From Flavobacteriales bacterium (GTDB lineage: Bacteria > Bacteroidota > Bacteroidia > Flavobacteriales_D > Cryomorphaceae): a stretch of 64,000 bases of DNA. Positions 54,916-63,393 of this stretch are shown here, piece by piece (position 1 is the first letter of the stretch; each line of letters starts with the position of its first letter). The notes under the pieces were generated by a model that had not been told where the DNA came from, searched no databases, and saw only the letters and a list, made by a program, of their open reading frames with translations. Location: NCBI GenBank assembly GCA_022448105.1, contig JAKVAV010000008.1, forward strand, positions 1 through 64,000, in the 5' to 3' direction. A program made the translations under genes and the position numbers.

Positions 54916-55926
54916 GTGTCTCTTATCCATTACAAGTTTTTTTGGAAGTTAGAATGGCTCAGACTACAAGGTCTTGCGTATATATTTAAAAAGACCAACA
55001 GCTTCACTAACAAGAGTAATTTGATAGTTTCTGGTTCAGGTCGGAGCGGAACGACCTGGTTGGCAGAAGTACTGTCAAGTGCTCCATATCACACATTGGT
55101 AAATGAACCTTTGAAAAACAGTAATTCCAGTAGAGTAAATGATATTGGCTTTACTGGATGGGGTCAGCATATTCCTGATGAAGCAGACTGGCTAGAGGCT
55201 TTTGAGTTGTTTCATGATTTGTTCTCCGGTCAGGAATTGAACCCGAATTACTATACTTCGGGGTCTCCCAACTTCAAAACAAAATTATGGGTTCATAAAA
55301 TGATCCGTATCCCTTTTTTGTTGCCCTGGCTCCTAAACAATTTCTCGACACTAAAGCCTATTTACCTGGTCCGGAATCCTTATGCTGTCATTTCATCTCA
55401 ACTTAGACACCGTGGATTCGGTAAGAACAAAATGTTTAAGAAAGGTGTGCACACAGTTGTACCACAATTTGAGCATCACGATCAATTTTATAGAAAATGG
55501 TCTGATGATTTTGAATGCTTGGAAAACTACACTGAGAAACTGGCCCTCCACTGGGCCCTAGAGAATGAACATGTTCTCCTACATCCGTGGTGTCATCAGA
55601 AATGCATTGTGATAACTTATGAAGACCTAACGCTGCATCCCTTTGCAGTCTTTGAGAAAATTGAGTCAGAAATAGACATTAATTTGGACTTTATTAATGA
55701 AGATGCATTGAAGAAGAACAGTTACTCCAAGATTGATAGCATCCCTGAAAACATGGGGCAACAACTTAATAAGTGGAAAGATCACTTGACATCTCAACAG
55801 ATCCATTCTATTCGTAATATTCTTCGCAAGCGTAACTTCGATATTTATAACTTCGAAACCGGTTTCTTGGATCAAGAGAAGTTATCGGAACTGCGCTCTT
55901 CTGCAAAATCATATTCCCCTTTATAA
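54916..55926 (+). CDS. Sulfotransferase inserted between exporter genes
   Basis: A 336-residue sulfotransferase (GTG start). The 5'-phosphosulfate-binding loop is SGSGRSGTTWLAEVL near residue 40, and the 3'-phosphate-binding motif is YLVRNPYAVISSQLR at about 150-165, so it should transfer sulfate from PAPS. Its stop codon is directly followed by the ATG of the ABC ATPase, so the two are closely coupled. Position between exporter genes suggests it sulfates the exported polysaccharide. Confidence 0.85.
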   Translation: MSLIHYKFFWKLEWLRLQGLAYIFKKTNSFTNKSNLIVSGSGRSGTTWLAEVLSSAPYHTLVNEPLKNSNSSRVNDIGFTGWGQHIPDEADWLEAFELFHDLFSGQELNPNYYTSGSPNFKTKLWVHKMIRIPFLLPWLLNNFSTLKPIYLVRNPYAVISSQLRHRGFGKNKMFKKGVHTVVPQFEHHDQFYRKWSDDFECLENYTEKLALHWALENEHVLLHPWCHQKCIVITYEDLTLHPFAVFEKIESEIDINLDFINEDALKKNSYSKIDSIPENMGQQLNKWKDHLTSQQIHSIRNILRKRNFDIYNFETGFLDQEKLSELRSSAKSYSPL

Positions 55927-57144
55927 ATGAAGGCAATCTTAGAAGTGAAAGATCTGTGGAAAGAGTATCGCCGCGGAGTTCAGAAAGAAAAATACTTGAG
56001 TCTTCGCGAGAACATAACTCGTGGTATTAAACCAAAGAGAAAAAACGAAACTTTTTGGGCTCTTGAAGATGTAAACTTTCAAGTTTATCCCGGCGATAGC
56101 CTCGCAATTATTGGGAAGAACGGAGCGGGAAAATCCACCCTTCTCAAAATTCTATCAAAAATTACACCTCCCACTAAAGGGGAAATTACCCTCCGTGGCC
56201 GATTGGCTTCTCTCTTGGAAGTTGGAACGGGATTTCACCCTGAGTTAACTGGTCGCGAGAATATTTACCTTAATGGATCGATACTCGGCTTAAATCGTAA
56301 AGAAATTAACAGTCAATTCGACGCGATAGTTGATTTTTCAGGAGTGGGAGCTTTTTTGGATACGCCTCTTAAACATTATTCGTCGGGGATGCAACTGCGA
56401 TTGGCTTTTGCCGTTGCTGCACATCTTGAACCAGAGATATTGGTTATTGATGAGGTTTTGGCCGTTGGAGATTCTGCATTTCAGCAGAAGTGCATTGACA
56501 AAATGACCGAAGTAAGTCAGAGTGGTCGGACCATTCTTTTTGTAAGTCACAATTTTCAGGCAGTTAGAAACCTTTGCGAAAAAGCGATTCTTTTGGATCA
56601 CGGGAAAATGATCGGGAATGGCTCTGTTGAAGAGATAATTTCGCAGTACCGCCAAAACTTTCGTTCAGCGGAATCAGAAGAATCACTTTTAGATATACCC
56701 AACAGAAGAGGCAGCAGAGGATTAATAATGGCTAACCTTTTATCTAATGCAAAAGACATTGAATGGGGTGAAAAGCTCAAAATGACGCTCATGCTCAAAA
56801 CTGAAACTCCTGCGGATTACAGAGATCTTGAATTTGGTATTGCCTTGCAAGATGAGTACAATAAAAGTATCATACATCTATCCAATAAGTATCTCAAAAA
56901 AAACATAGAAAGGCATCTAAATGACAATATGATGTACACTTTTGAGATGGAGAATAGCCTGAGCCAAGGAAGATACTCTTTGGTTCTTTTCTTAAGGGCA
57001 AACGACATCATTCAGGACTGGTTATCTGACTTTCTGTACATCGAAATTCCAGAAGGAAATCAATACGCTTACCACAACTCGTCTGAAATCAAGGGATTAG
57101 TGCAGCCAGGGTTCCAAATGTATGTTAAAGAAAAGGTAGGGTGA
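55927..57144 (+). CDS. wzt: ABC polysaccharide export ATPase with C-terminal extension (Wzt-like)
   Basis: A 405-residue ATPase. The nucleotide-binding domain has Walker A GKNGAGKST (63-71), signature YSSGMQ (151-156) and Walker B ILVIDE (171-176). A C-terminal domain of about 150 residues (about 255-400, SRGLIMANLLSNAKDIEWGE to GRYSLVLFLRAND) is of the Wzt_C type, which in characterised O-antigen exporters recognises the finished, capped glycan end. This implies the exported polymer carries a specific terminal modification, and sulfate or methyl from the neighbouring enzymes is a candidate. It overlaps the next gene by four bases. Confidence 0.93.
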   Translation: MKAILEVKDLWKEYRRGVQKEKYLSLRENITRGIKPKRKNETFWALEDVNFQVYPGDSLAIIGKNGAGKSTLLKILSKITPPTKGEITLRGRLASLLEVGTGFHPELTGRENIYLNGSILGLNRKEINSQFDAIVDFSGVGAFLDTPLKHYSSGMQLRLAFAVAAHLEPEILVIDEVLAVGDSAFQQKCIDKMTEVSQSGRTILFVSHNFQAVRNLCEKAILLDHGKMIGNGSVEEIISQYRQNFRSAESEESLLDIPNRRGSRGLIMANLLSNAKDIEWGEKLKMTLMLKTETPADYRDLEFGIALQDEYNKSIIHLSNKYLKKNIERHLNDNMMYTFEMENSLSQGRYSLVLFLRANDIIQDWLSDFLYIEIPEGNQYAYHNSSEIKGLVQPGFQMYVKEKVG

Positions 57145-57992
57145 AAAATCTTAGTATAAGAATAGCAAGACTCTTGGGGTCGATTATCGGAAAAAGGCTT
57201 GGTGAGAAGCTTATAGTTTTCATCTTCAAAATCACTGACGTATCAATCCTTAGGATAGCATACCGGCAGTATGGATTAATCAAATTCCAAAACATGAGGG
57301 TGTCTGGAGAATCTGGGGTTTTGGAGAAAATTGTAAAACCCAACCTTCTACCTAACGAAGTTTTAATAGACGTTGGGGCGAATATTGGAGAATATACCAA
57401 AGAGCTTTCAAGAGTTTTTCCTTCCTCGAGGATAATTTCTGTTGAGGCCAATCCAATAACCTATGAAATCTTAAAGCAAAATGTCGAGACGGAAGCGTAC
57501 AATTATGCAGTATCTGAGGTTTCGGGGATTGTGGATTTTTTCACTTCAGAAGAAAATGCTTCATCTACTCAGGCATCTCTGTCAATGGAGAGTGTGCCAA
57601 ACAACGAGACTCTAAGTAAAATAAGTGTTCATTCTATTAGGTTAGATGAACTTCTCAAAGACAAAGAAGTAGCCCAAATTGGCCTCTTAAAGGTGGACAC
57701 TGAAGGTCATGATCTGGGTGTTTTGAAGAGTTGTCAGTCGTACTTCACTCAAATAAAATTCGTCCAATTTGAATTCAACGAAAAATACGTTTACACCAGG
57801 ACTTTTTTAAAAGACTTCTACCAGCTTCTCCATGAAACGCATCTCATTTATCGTATAGATACCGATCGATTACATGACCTGACCAATTATGATCCCGTTT
57901 ATGAAATTTTTCGATATCAAAACCTTCTAGCTGTCAGAAAAGACCTACAGCATGAATTGGAAAGACTTATTAAAATACAAAAATCTCATTGA
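57141..57992 (+). CDS. FkbM-family methyltransferase
   Basis: A 283-residue S-adenosylmethionine-dependent methyltransferase starting with GTG within the stop region of the ATPase gene. Motif I is LIDVGANIGEYTKEL, the acidic ribose contact is SVEANPITYEIL, and the FkbM mark is LLKVDTEGHDLGVLKSC. FkbM enzymes O-methylate sugars or secondary metabolites, so it probably methylates a residue of the surface glycan. It is one of three FkbM domains in this locus. Confidence 0.88.
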   Translation: MKNLSIRIARLLGSIIGKRLGEKLIVFIFKITDVSILRIAYRQYGLIKFQNMRVSGESGVLEKIVKPNLLPNEVLIDVGANIGEYTKELSRVFPSSRIISVEANPITYEILKQNVETEAYNYAVSEVSGIVDFFTSEENASSTQASLSMESVPNNETLSKISVHSIRLDELLKDKEVAQIGLLKVDTEGHDLGVLKSCQSYFTQIKFVQFEFNEKYVYTRTFLKDFYQLLHETHLIYRIDTDRLHDLTNYDPVYEIFRYQNLLAVRKDLQHELERLIKIQKSH

Positions 57993-58042
57993 TTCTACTC
58001 ATTGGCTTTTGACCTAATGACAAATTCTGCCCTCCTACCGAA

Positions 58043-58657
58043 ATGATTTTTTCGTACAGCAAAAATTTCCTTTTCATTCACAACTACAAAGTTGCCGGAA
58101 CTAGCATACGTGATGTATTAAAAAAGTACAGCTATCGTCCCCACGAGAAGTTCCACTATCAGGTGTTTAGAAGGCTCGGTATTATCCCTTCATATCATAC
58201 GTTTCGAAGTCATGGACCAATCTTGGAGGTGAAAAATAGGATGCCTTCCATCCTGTTCAACAGACTGTTCAAATTTGGTTTTGTTCGTAACCCATGGGAT
58301 TGGCAGGTATCGCTCTACCATTTCGCGCAACAAACTGAAAATCATCACCAACATGAGTTGATCAGTCAAATGAATTTTGAGGAGTATATCCAATGGCGAG
58401 TGAACGAAGATCTCCACCTACAAAAGGATTTTTTCACGGATGAAAAAGGGGAGATCATCATGGACTTCATAGGGAAAATGGAATCATTGGAGGAAGATTT
58501 TTCATTCGTGGCGAGAACCATCGGGATGGATGAAACACTTTCACATAAAAACAAATCCAATCACACGCACTACAGAAAGTATTACTCAACAAAAACCAAG
58601 GATCTAGTTTACCGTGCTTTTCTAGAAGATATCAATACTTTTGGCTACGAGTTTTAA
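58043..58657 (+). CDS. Small sulfotransferase (sulfotransferase family 2-like)
   Basis: A 204-residue protein with the PAPS-binding P-loop-like motif FLFIHNYKVAGTSIRDVL (the K-x-A/G-G-T-S form of the Sulfotransfer_2 family) at the N-terminus and the 3'-phosphate motif FGFVRNPWDWQVSLY at about 74-90. It is distinct in sequence from the enzymes at 54916 and 63390. It is preceded by a 50-bp gap and followed by a glycosyltransferase gene. Probably sulfates a sugar of the surface glycan. Confidence 0.82.
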   Translation: MIFSYSKNFLFIHNYKVAGTSIRDVLKKYSYRPHEKFHYQVFRRLGIIPSYHTFRSHGPILEVKNRMPSILFNRLFKFGFVRNPWDWQVSLYHFAQQTENHHQHELISQMNFEEYIQWRVNEDLHLQKDFFTDEKGEIIMDFIGKMESLEEDFSFVARTIGMDETLSHKNKSNHTHYRKYYSTKTKDLVYRAFLEDINTFGYEF

Positions 58658-58686
58658 TTGATTCAACCCATAGATCACTCTCCATC

Positions 58687-59661
58687 ATGAGTTTTCCTAT
58701 TTCGGTCATAGTTCCTTCATTTAATCAAGGCCAGTATATTGAACAAACCATCTCGTCGATGACATCCATATCAACAGAGGTGTTGGTCTTCGATGGGAAA
58801 AGTACTGATCAAACTACTACTATTTTAAGAAGATTAGATGACCAGCTTGCTCATTGGATAAGCGAACCAGATCAAGGACAAAGCCACGCCATTAACAAAG
58901 GCCTAAACAAGGCTACCGGGAAAATCATCAATTGGATCAATAGCGACGACTATCTGGAGCCAGGAGCATTAGAAGCCATTGAATCTGCCTTTAAGGATGA
59001 GGCAGTCAATGTCTTCATTGGAAAATCCAATATTGTTAAAGACGGAAAAATAGTTGCTCAGTCTCGCGGCACAGATATCTATAAAGGTAATCTCGCCAAA
59101 ACCATTGGCCGCGCCCGAATCGATCAGCCAGAAACTTGGTGGCGCAAAAGCGTCATTGATGAAATTGGACCTCTAAATCAAGCTCTGCACTATACCATGG
59201 ATCGCGATTGGTGGATTAAATACCTCCTTCGCTTCGGTATGAGCGGAATTAAAAAGGAGAATGTAGTTCTCGCTAATTTTCGCCTCCATGGCGAGTCAAA
59301 AACCGTGAGTCAATCAGACGCCTTTAAAGTTGAGCGCAATTCTTACTACCGCTCTTTGGCGAAAGAATATGGTCTCGTGTCTCAGGCAAAAGAATTGTCA
59401 GGGATAGCTGATTTTCTTCCTCTTACGAACATGCCAGCACAAGTTGACCTCCAACTTTTGCGAAAGGCTTTTTCATATTTTTACTTGTTGCTTGCCGATG
59501 AAGCTTATGTGAAGGGAGATCATCGCTCAGTTCGCTATTTCCTCGATACCCTTGACAAAAAGATCTTGTCGACAGATGATTATGCCTTTTACGATAAGTT
59601 GGCCTTTAGGTCAAAGTTGCCTTCAACTTTGATTAAACTTGCCAGAAAAATTAAGCCATGA
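58687..59661 (+). CDS. Glycosyltransferase family 2
   Basis: A 324-residue inverting GT-A enzyme. The N-terminus is ISVIVPSFNQGQYIEQTISS and the metal-binding acidic motif is in KIINWINSDDYLEPG, preceded by EPDQGQSHAINKGLN, a form common in GT2 enzymes of capsule or LPS loci. The C-terminal 100 residues are helical. It overlaps the next GT2 gene by four bases. Sugar specificity unknown. Confidence 0.88.
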   Translation: MSFPISVIVPSFNQGQYIEQTISSMTSISTEVLVFDGKSTDQTTTILRRLDDQLAHWISEPDQGQSHAINKGLNKATGKIINWINSDDYLEPGALEAIESAFKDEAVNVFIGKSNIVKDGKIVAQSRGTDIYKGNLAKTIGRARIDQPETWWRKSVIDEIGPLNQALHYTMDRDWWIKYLLRFGMSGIKKENVVLANFRLHGESKTVSQSDAFKVERNSYYRSLAKEYGLVSQAKELSGIADFLPLTNMPAQVDLQLLRKAFSYFYLLLADEAYVKGDHRSVRYFLDTLDKKILSTDDYAFYDKLAFRSKLPSTLIKLARKIKP

Positions 59662-60560
59662 CTACTTCAGTAGTTGTTCCTTCATTTAATGGAGAAGTCC
59701 ATTTACTTGGCTTGATGAGAAGCTTAGAGAAACAAACTCATTCTCCAGATGAAATTCTTATTGTTCTAGATGGATCCACTGACAATAGTTTCGAAATATT
59801 ATCCGATTGGGAAGATAAACTTCCCATAAGAATAATAAGACAAGAAAATAGGGGACGCTCTGGTGCAAGAAATCGCGGTGTGTTTGACTCTAAAAATGAG
59901 ATCATTATTTTTTTCGACGATGATATGGAACCACAGGATGACTCCATTGAACGCCATCTTCGCTTTCACAAGAGTCATGTTGATTCCTTACTGACCGGTT
60001 TTGCTATTGAAGATCCTAGTTGTACCAAAGAAATTTGCCTTTGGCGAGATTGGCTCCACCAGAGATGGATGGGCGAAAAGGCTCAAGTGTATAAGCAGTC
60101 TGATCAAGATTTAGGAATTACTGCAGCAAATTTTTCGTTGCCAAGAAAAGTCTTTTTAGATATTCAAGGTTTTGACGAAAATGTTACCGATTGTGAGGAT
60201 TACGATTTGGCAGTGCGCGCTTATTCAAAACAGTATTCGGTGTGTTGTGATCCTTTGAATGTTGCAGTTCACAATGGCTTTAACTCAATTGTGGAATATG
60301 CATCTAGACAAAGAAGTTACCGCAGCGCTTATCTCCAGCTATTGGAGAAGAGAAAGCATTCTTCATTTTTTAAATTTTACTTAAGGCATTTACCAACTAA
60401 ATCCTTCTACAAAAAGATTCTCTATTTTTTCATTCCTGGGAGCTCTCTAAAGTTAATTGATAAAGGTTTTTTTAAATTTTTGCCCAATCAATTAAGATTC
60501 ACCATATTTTCGAGGATATTCGCCGCCTTAACCATTTATTATCCCCGTAGGGATTTATGA
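59658..60560 (+). CDS. Glycosyltransferase family 2
   Basis: A 300-residue GT-A enzyme opening TSVVVPSFNGEVHLLGLMRSL, with IVLDGSTDNS, the galactosyltransferase-like GRSGARNRGV stretch and the metal site IIFFDDDMEP. The ED in FDENVTDCEDYDLAVRA is the usual catalytic-base region. It is clearly different from the GT2 proteins encoded on either side, so the three probably add different sugars. Coupled by four-base overlaps to both neighbours. Confidence 0.88.
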   Translation: MTTSVVVPSFNGEVHLLGLMRSLEKQTHSPDEILIVLDGSTDNSFEILSDWEDKLPIRIIRQENRGRSGARNRGVFDSKNEIIIFFDDDMEPQDDSIERHLRFHKSHVDSLLTGFAIEDPSCTKEICLWRDWLHQRWMGEKAQVYKQSDQDLGITAANFSLPRKVFLDIQGFDENVTDCEDYDLAVRAYSKQYSVCCDPLNVAVHNGFNSIVEYASRQRSYRSAYLQLLEKRKHSSFFKFYLRHLPTKSFYKKILYFFIPGSSLKLIDKGFFKFLPNQLRFTIFSRIFAALTIYYPRRDL

Positions 60561-61420
60561 AAAAGCTATTCAAACGAGTTTACAGTGCTGTCCCTTTTAA
60601 GCATTTTGTTTTTAAGCAGTTAAGGAAGCTTAGACTATCCGAGAAGGTTTACAAACATCTCCATTTTACCGCCCCCATCAGGATAAAGTACAAGAAGGCA
60701 GATTTCGTGATGTTTCACTACGGCTATCGTGTAGAGAATGATCTTTTCTGGGCCGGTTACGGTAATTCATGGGAGGGAAATAGTTTGAAAATCTGGTACA
60801 AACTAGTTAACATGCACCATAAGGTAGCCGACATTGGTGCCAATACTGGTGTGTATGCATTGACAGCCGCGTCGTCAAATTCTGCAGCACAGGTAGCTGC
60901 TTTCGAACCTGTAGACCGAGTCTGTGGCAGACTAGAGTCAAACGTTAAGTTGAACAATTATCAAATTAAAACGCATAACCTTGCTTTGAGCAATTATAAA
61001 GGAACCGCAGAAATCTTCACAGAAGGACAAGATCATGTCTACTCGGTTACCGTGAATAAGGATATATCCAATACCTCATCGCCTAAAACAAGAGAAGAGA
61101 TTCGCGTAGATAGACTAGACAATGTTTTTGATGCTGAGAGTTTTCCTGATTTAATTAAAATAGATGTGGAGACGCATGAAGCTGAGGTAATTGAAGGTAT
61201 GGGTTCGCTTCTGGATACTATGCCAACAATGCTGGTGGAAGTGCTCAATGATCAAGTTGCTGAGAGCATAGAAGGATTATTATCGCATCTAGATTATCAA
61301 GTTTATGATGTACCCGACAAATCGGAAATAAGAAAACTCTCAAGGGTTCAAAAGGCTAAAGATTTTAACCTTTTATTTTGCACTGAAGAGGTGGCCAAGC
61401 AATTGGGAATCAATGATTAG
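60557..61420 (+). CDS. FkbM-family methyltransferase
   Basis: A 287-residue protein with a basic N-terminal 60 residues that may form a membrane- or glycan-facing helix, then an FkbM methyltransferase domain: VADIGANTGVYALTA (motif I), AAFEPVDRVCGRL, and LIKIDVETHEAEVIEGM. The C-terminal part (about 215-287) is helical and Lys-rich. It lies between two glycosyltransferase genes with overlaps of four and eight bases. Target position on the glycan unknown. Confidence 0.86.
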   Translation: MKKLFKRVYSAVPFKHFVFKQLRKLRLSEKVYKHLHFTAPIRIKYKKADFVMFHYGYRVENDLFWAGYGNSWEGNSLKIWYKLVNMHHKVADIGANTGVYALTAASSNSAAQVAAFEPVDRVCGRLESNVKLNNYQIKTHNLALSNYKGTAEIFTEGQDHVYSVTVNKDISNTSSPKTREEIRVDRLDNVFDAESFPDLIKIDVETHEAEVIEGMGSLLDTMPTMLVEVLNDQVAESIEGLLSHLDYQVYDVPDKSEIRKLSRVQKAKDFNLLFCTEEVAKQLGIND

Positions 61421-62522
61421 GGTAACCTATATTGTTTCAGATATAGATAAGGCTTTAGCTTTTGAGTGGATTTCATCGCACCTCAATAGAGAAGATTTCG
61501 ATCTGAGGTTCATCCTGCTCAACAATACCGGTTCTGAGCTGGAACAGTACTTGATTGAAAGTGGAGTTCCGTGTAAAAGAATCGCTTCTAGCAGAGGCCT
61601 GAAAGCTATGATTACTTTTTTTCAAGTATGGTGGGAGTTGATTTGTCACCGACCTAAGGTAATCCATACTCATCTTCGGAGGGCTTGCATAATTGGTTTG
61701 CCTGCAGCTCTTATGGCTGCTATTCCACAGAGGATTCATACCAGACACCACTCAACTTCAAACCATATTTACCATCCACATGCAGTCAAAACGGATAAAT
61801 TGATCACCTTATTGAGCACCAAGGTTGTAGCTATTTCGACGGTCGTCGAGTCAGTGCTTGTTGAGAAAGAGAATACTCCTCTTCGGAAAATTCAAAGGAT
61901 ACCCCACGGGTTTGATCTGAAGTATTTTGAAAGGCCACCTCAAGCACGAATAAATAAACTTAGAGAAAAATATAGCTGCCAGAACTCAACTCTCATAGTC
62001 GGTATAGTAGCGCGGTACCTTGAGCTAAAGGGCGTTGAATACGGAATTCGTGCATTTAGAGAATTACTAGCAGATTATCCCAAAGCACATCTAGTACTCG
62101 CCAATGCCAAAGGACCGTATCGGCGTCAAATTCAAGAAGAGCTCTCAAGTCTTCCTCATTCGGCATTCACCGAAATAGTTTTTGAATCAGATCTCACCGC
62201 GCTATTTGGATTGTTTGACGTCTACCTCCATCTTCCCATCCAAAATGATATTGAGGCATTTGGTCAGACCTACATCGAAGCTCTGGCTGGGGGAGTGCCA
62301 TCAGTTTTTACCATTTCTGGTATCGGCGCCGAACTAATCAGAACAGAAGAAAACGCAATAGTAGTACCTTACAAGAATAGCCGAAGAGTGTATGAAGCCA
62401 TCAAGCGAATTTTAGAGGATGACGAGTTTCGAAATAAGTTGGTGAAAAACGGTAGAGAAACGGTAATGCCCTTTGGATTAAAACCGTTTATTTCGCGACT
62501 TGAAGATCTCTACCGTGCCTGA
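61413..62522 (+). CDS. Glycosyltransferase family 4
   Basis: A 369-residue GT-B enzyme. The N-terminal acceptor domain contains VIHTHLRRACIIGLPAAL, and the donor domain contains VGIVARYLELKGVEYGIRAF and the GT4 E-x7-E pattern in NDIEAFGQTYIEALAGGVPSV. Overlaps the upstream methyltransferase gene by eight bases and the downstream GT2 gene by eight bases if that starts at its GTG. Together with the 52821 protein it is one of two GT4 enzymes in the locus. Confidence 0.88.
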   Translation: MIRVTYIVSDIDKALAFEWISSHLNREDFDLRFILLNNTGSELEQYLIESGVPCKRIASSRGLKAMITFFQVWWELICHRPKVIHTHLRRACIIGLPAALMAAIPQRIHTRHHSTSNHIYHPHAVKTDKLITLLSTKVVAISTVVESVLVEKENTPLRKIQRIPHGFDLKYFERPPQARINKLREKYSCQNSTLIVGIVARYLELKGVEYGIRAFRELLADYPKAHLVLANAKGPYRRQIQEELSSLPHSAFTEIVFESDLTALFGLFDVYLHLPIQNDIEAFGQTYIEALAGGVPSVFTISGIGAELIRTEENAIVVPYKNSRRVYEAIKRILEDDEFRNKLVKNGRETVMPFGLKPFISRLEDLYRA

Positions 62523-63393
62523 ATTTTCTATCATCATCCCCACTTATAATCGCAAAAAGTTTGTATCAAAAACCATTGATTCTGCTTTGAACCAATCTGA
62601 AGCTTCATTTGAAGTTATCGTGATCGACGATGGCAGCACAGATGGAACTAAGGACTTGATTGGGAGCACTTATTCTGATGAGGTGAAGTATGTGTTTCAA
62701 AACAACAAGGAGAGGGGAGCTGCAAGAAATCGGGGCGGCACTATAGCAAAAGGAGACTATATTTATTTCCTTGATTCAGATGATTTACTTTATCCAAATC
62801 ACTTAGCTGCCGCAAGTGATTATTTATCTTCTTTTGTGGATAAACCTGAGTGGTTTTTTCAAGAATATGATATTCAAGACAAGGACCAGAAGATAGCGAT
62901 TAGTTACAACAGAAGTAACCCTCTTCAAACCTTGATTGAGGAAGGAAACTTCATGAGCTGTCATGGAGTTTTTTTGAGAAGAGATGTTTTTTTGGCAAAT
63001 CAGTTCAAGGAAGATCGGAGACTCTCGGGTTCAGAAGACTACGAACTTTGGCTCAGACTTGCCGCTCAGTACGAATTGCACATTAATCCCATCGTGACAT
63101 CATCTTTAGTACAACACGACGATAGGAGTGTGTTCAATTTTAAATCAGAGCCTTTAATTCAAAGGAAAAAGATTTTACTTGAATCCCTTAAGTCAAACAA
63201 AGCTTTTATAAATAAATTTGGGGATAGATACAGGAGCATTGAAGAGAATTCTTATTCCTATATCGCACTCCACTTAATGATGAGCGGTTATAAATCAAGA
63301 GCTCTGGATTATTTATGGAAATCACTTAAAATGAGCCCTCGAAGAGCTTTTTCAAAGAGAACTCTGGCAACAATAAAGTTTCTATTGAAATGA
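62515..63393 (+). CDS. Glycosyltransferase family 2
   Basis: A GT-A enzyme of 292 residues if started at the GTG at 62515 (MPEFSIIIPTYNRKKF); a TTG at 62500 is the other choice, and no ATG is available near the domain start. It has FEVIVIDDGSTDGT, GAARNRGG and the metal site YFLDSDDLLYPNHL, then SGSEDYELWLRLAAQY at the catalytic-base region. The stop overlaps the ATG of the next gene. Sugar specificity unknown. Confidence 0.87.
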   Translation: MPEFSIIIPTYNRKKFVSKTIDSALNQSEASFEVIVIDDGSTDGTKDLIGSTYSDEVKYVFQNNKERGAARNRGGTIAKGDYIYFLDSDDLLYPNHLAAASDYLSSFVDKPEWFFQEYDIQDKDQKIAISYNRSNPLQTLIEEGNFMSCHGVFLRRDVFLANQFKEDRRLSGSEDYELWLRLAAQYELHINPIVTSSLVQHDDRSVFNFKSEPLIQRKKILLESLKSNKAFINKFGDRYRSIEENSYSYIALHLMMSGYKSRALDYLWKSLKMSPRRAFSKRTLATIKFLLK

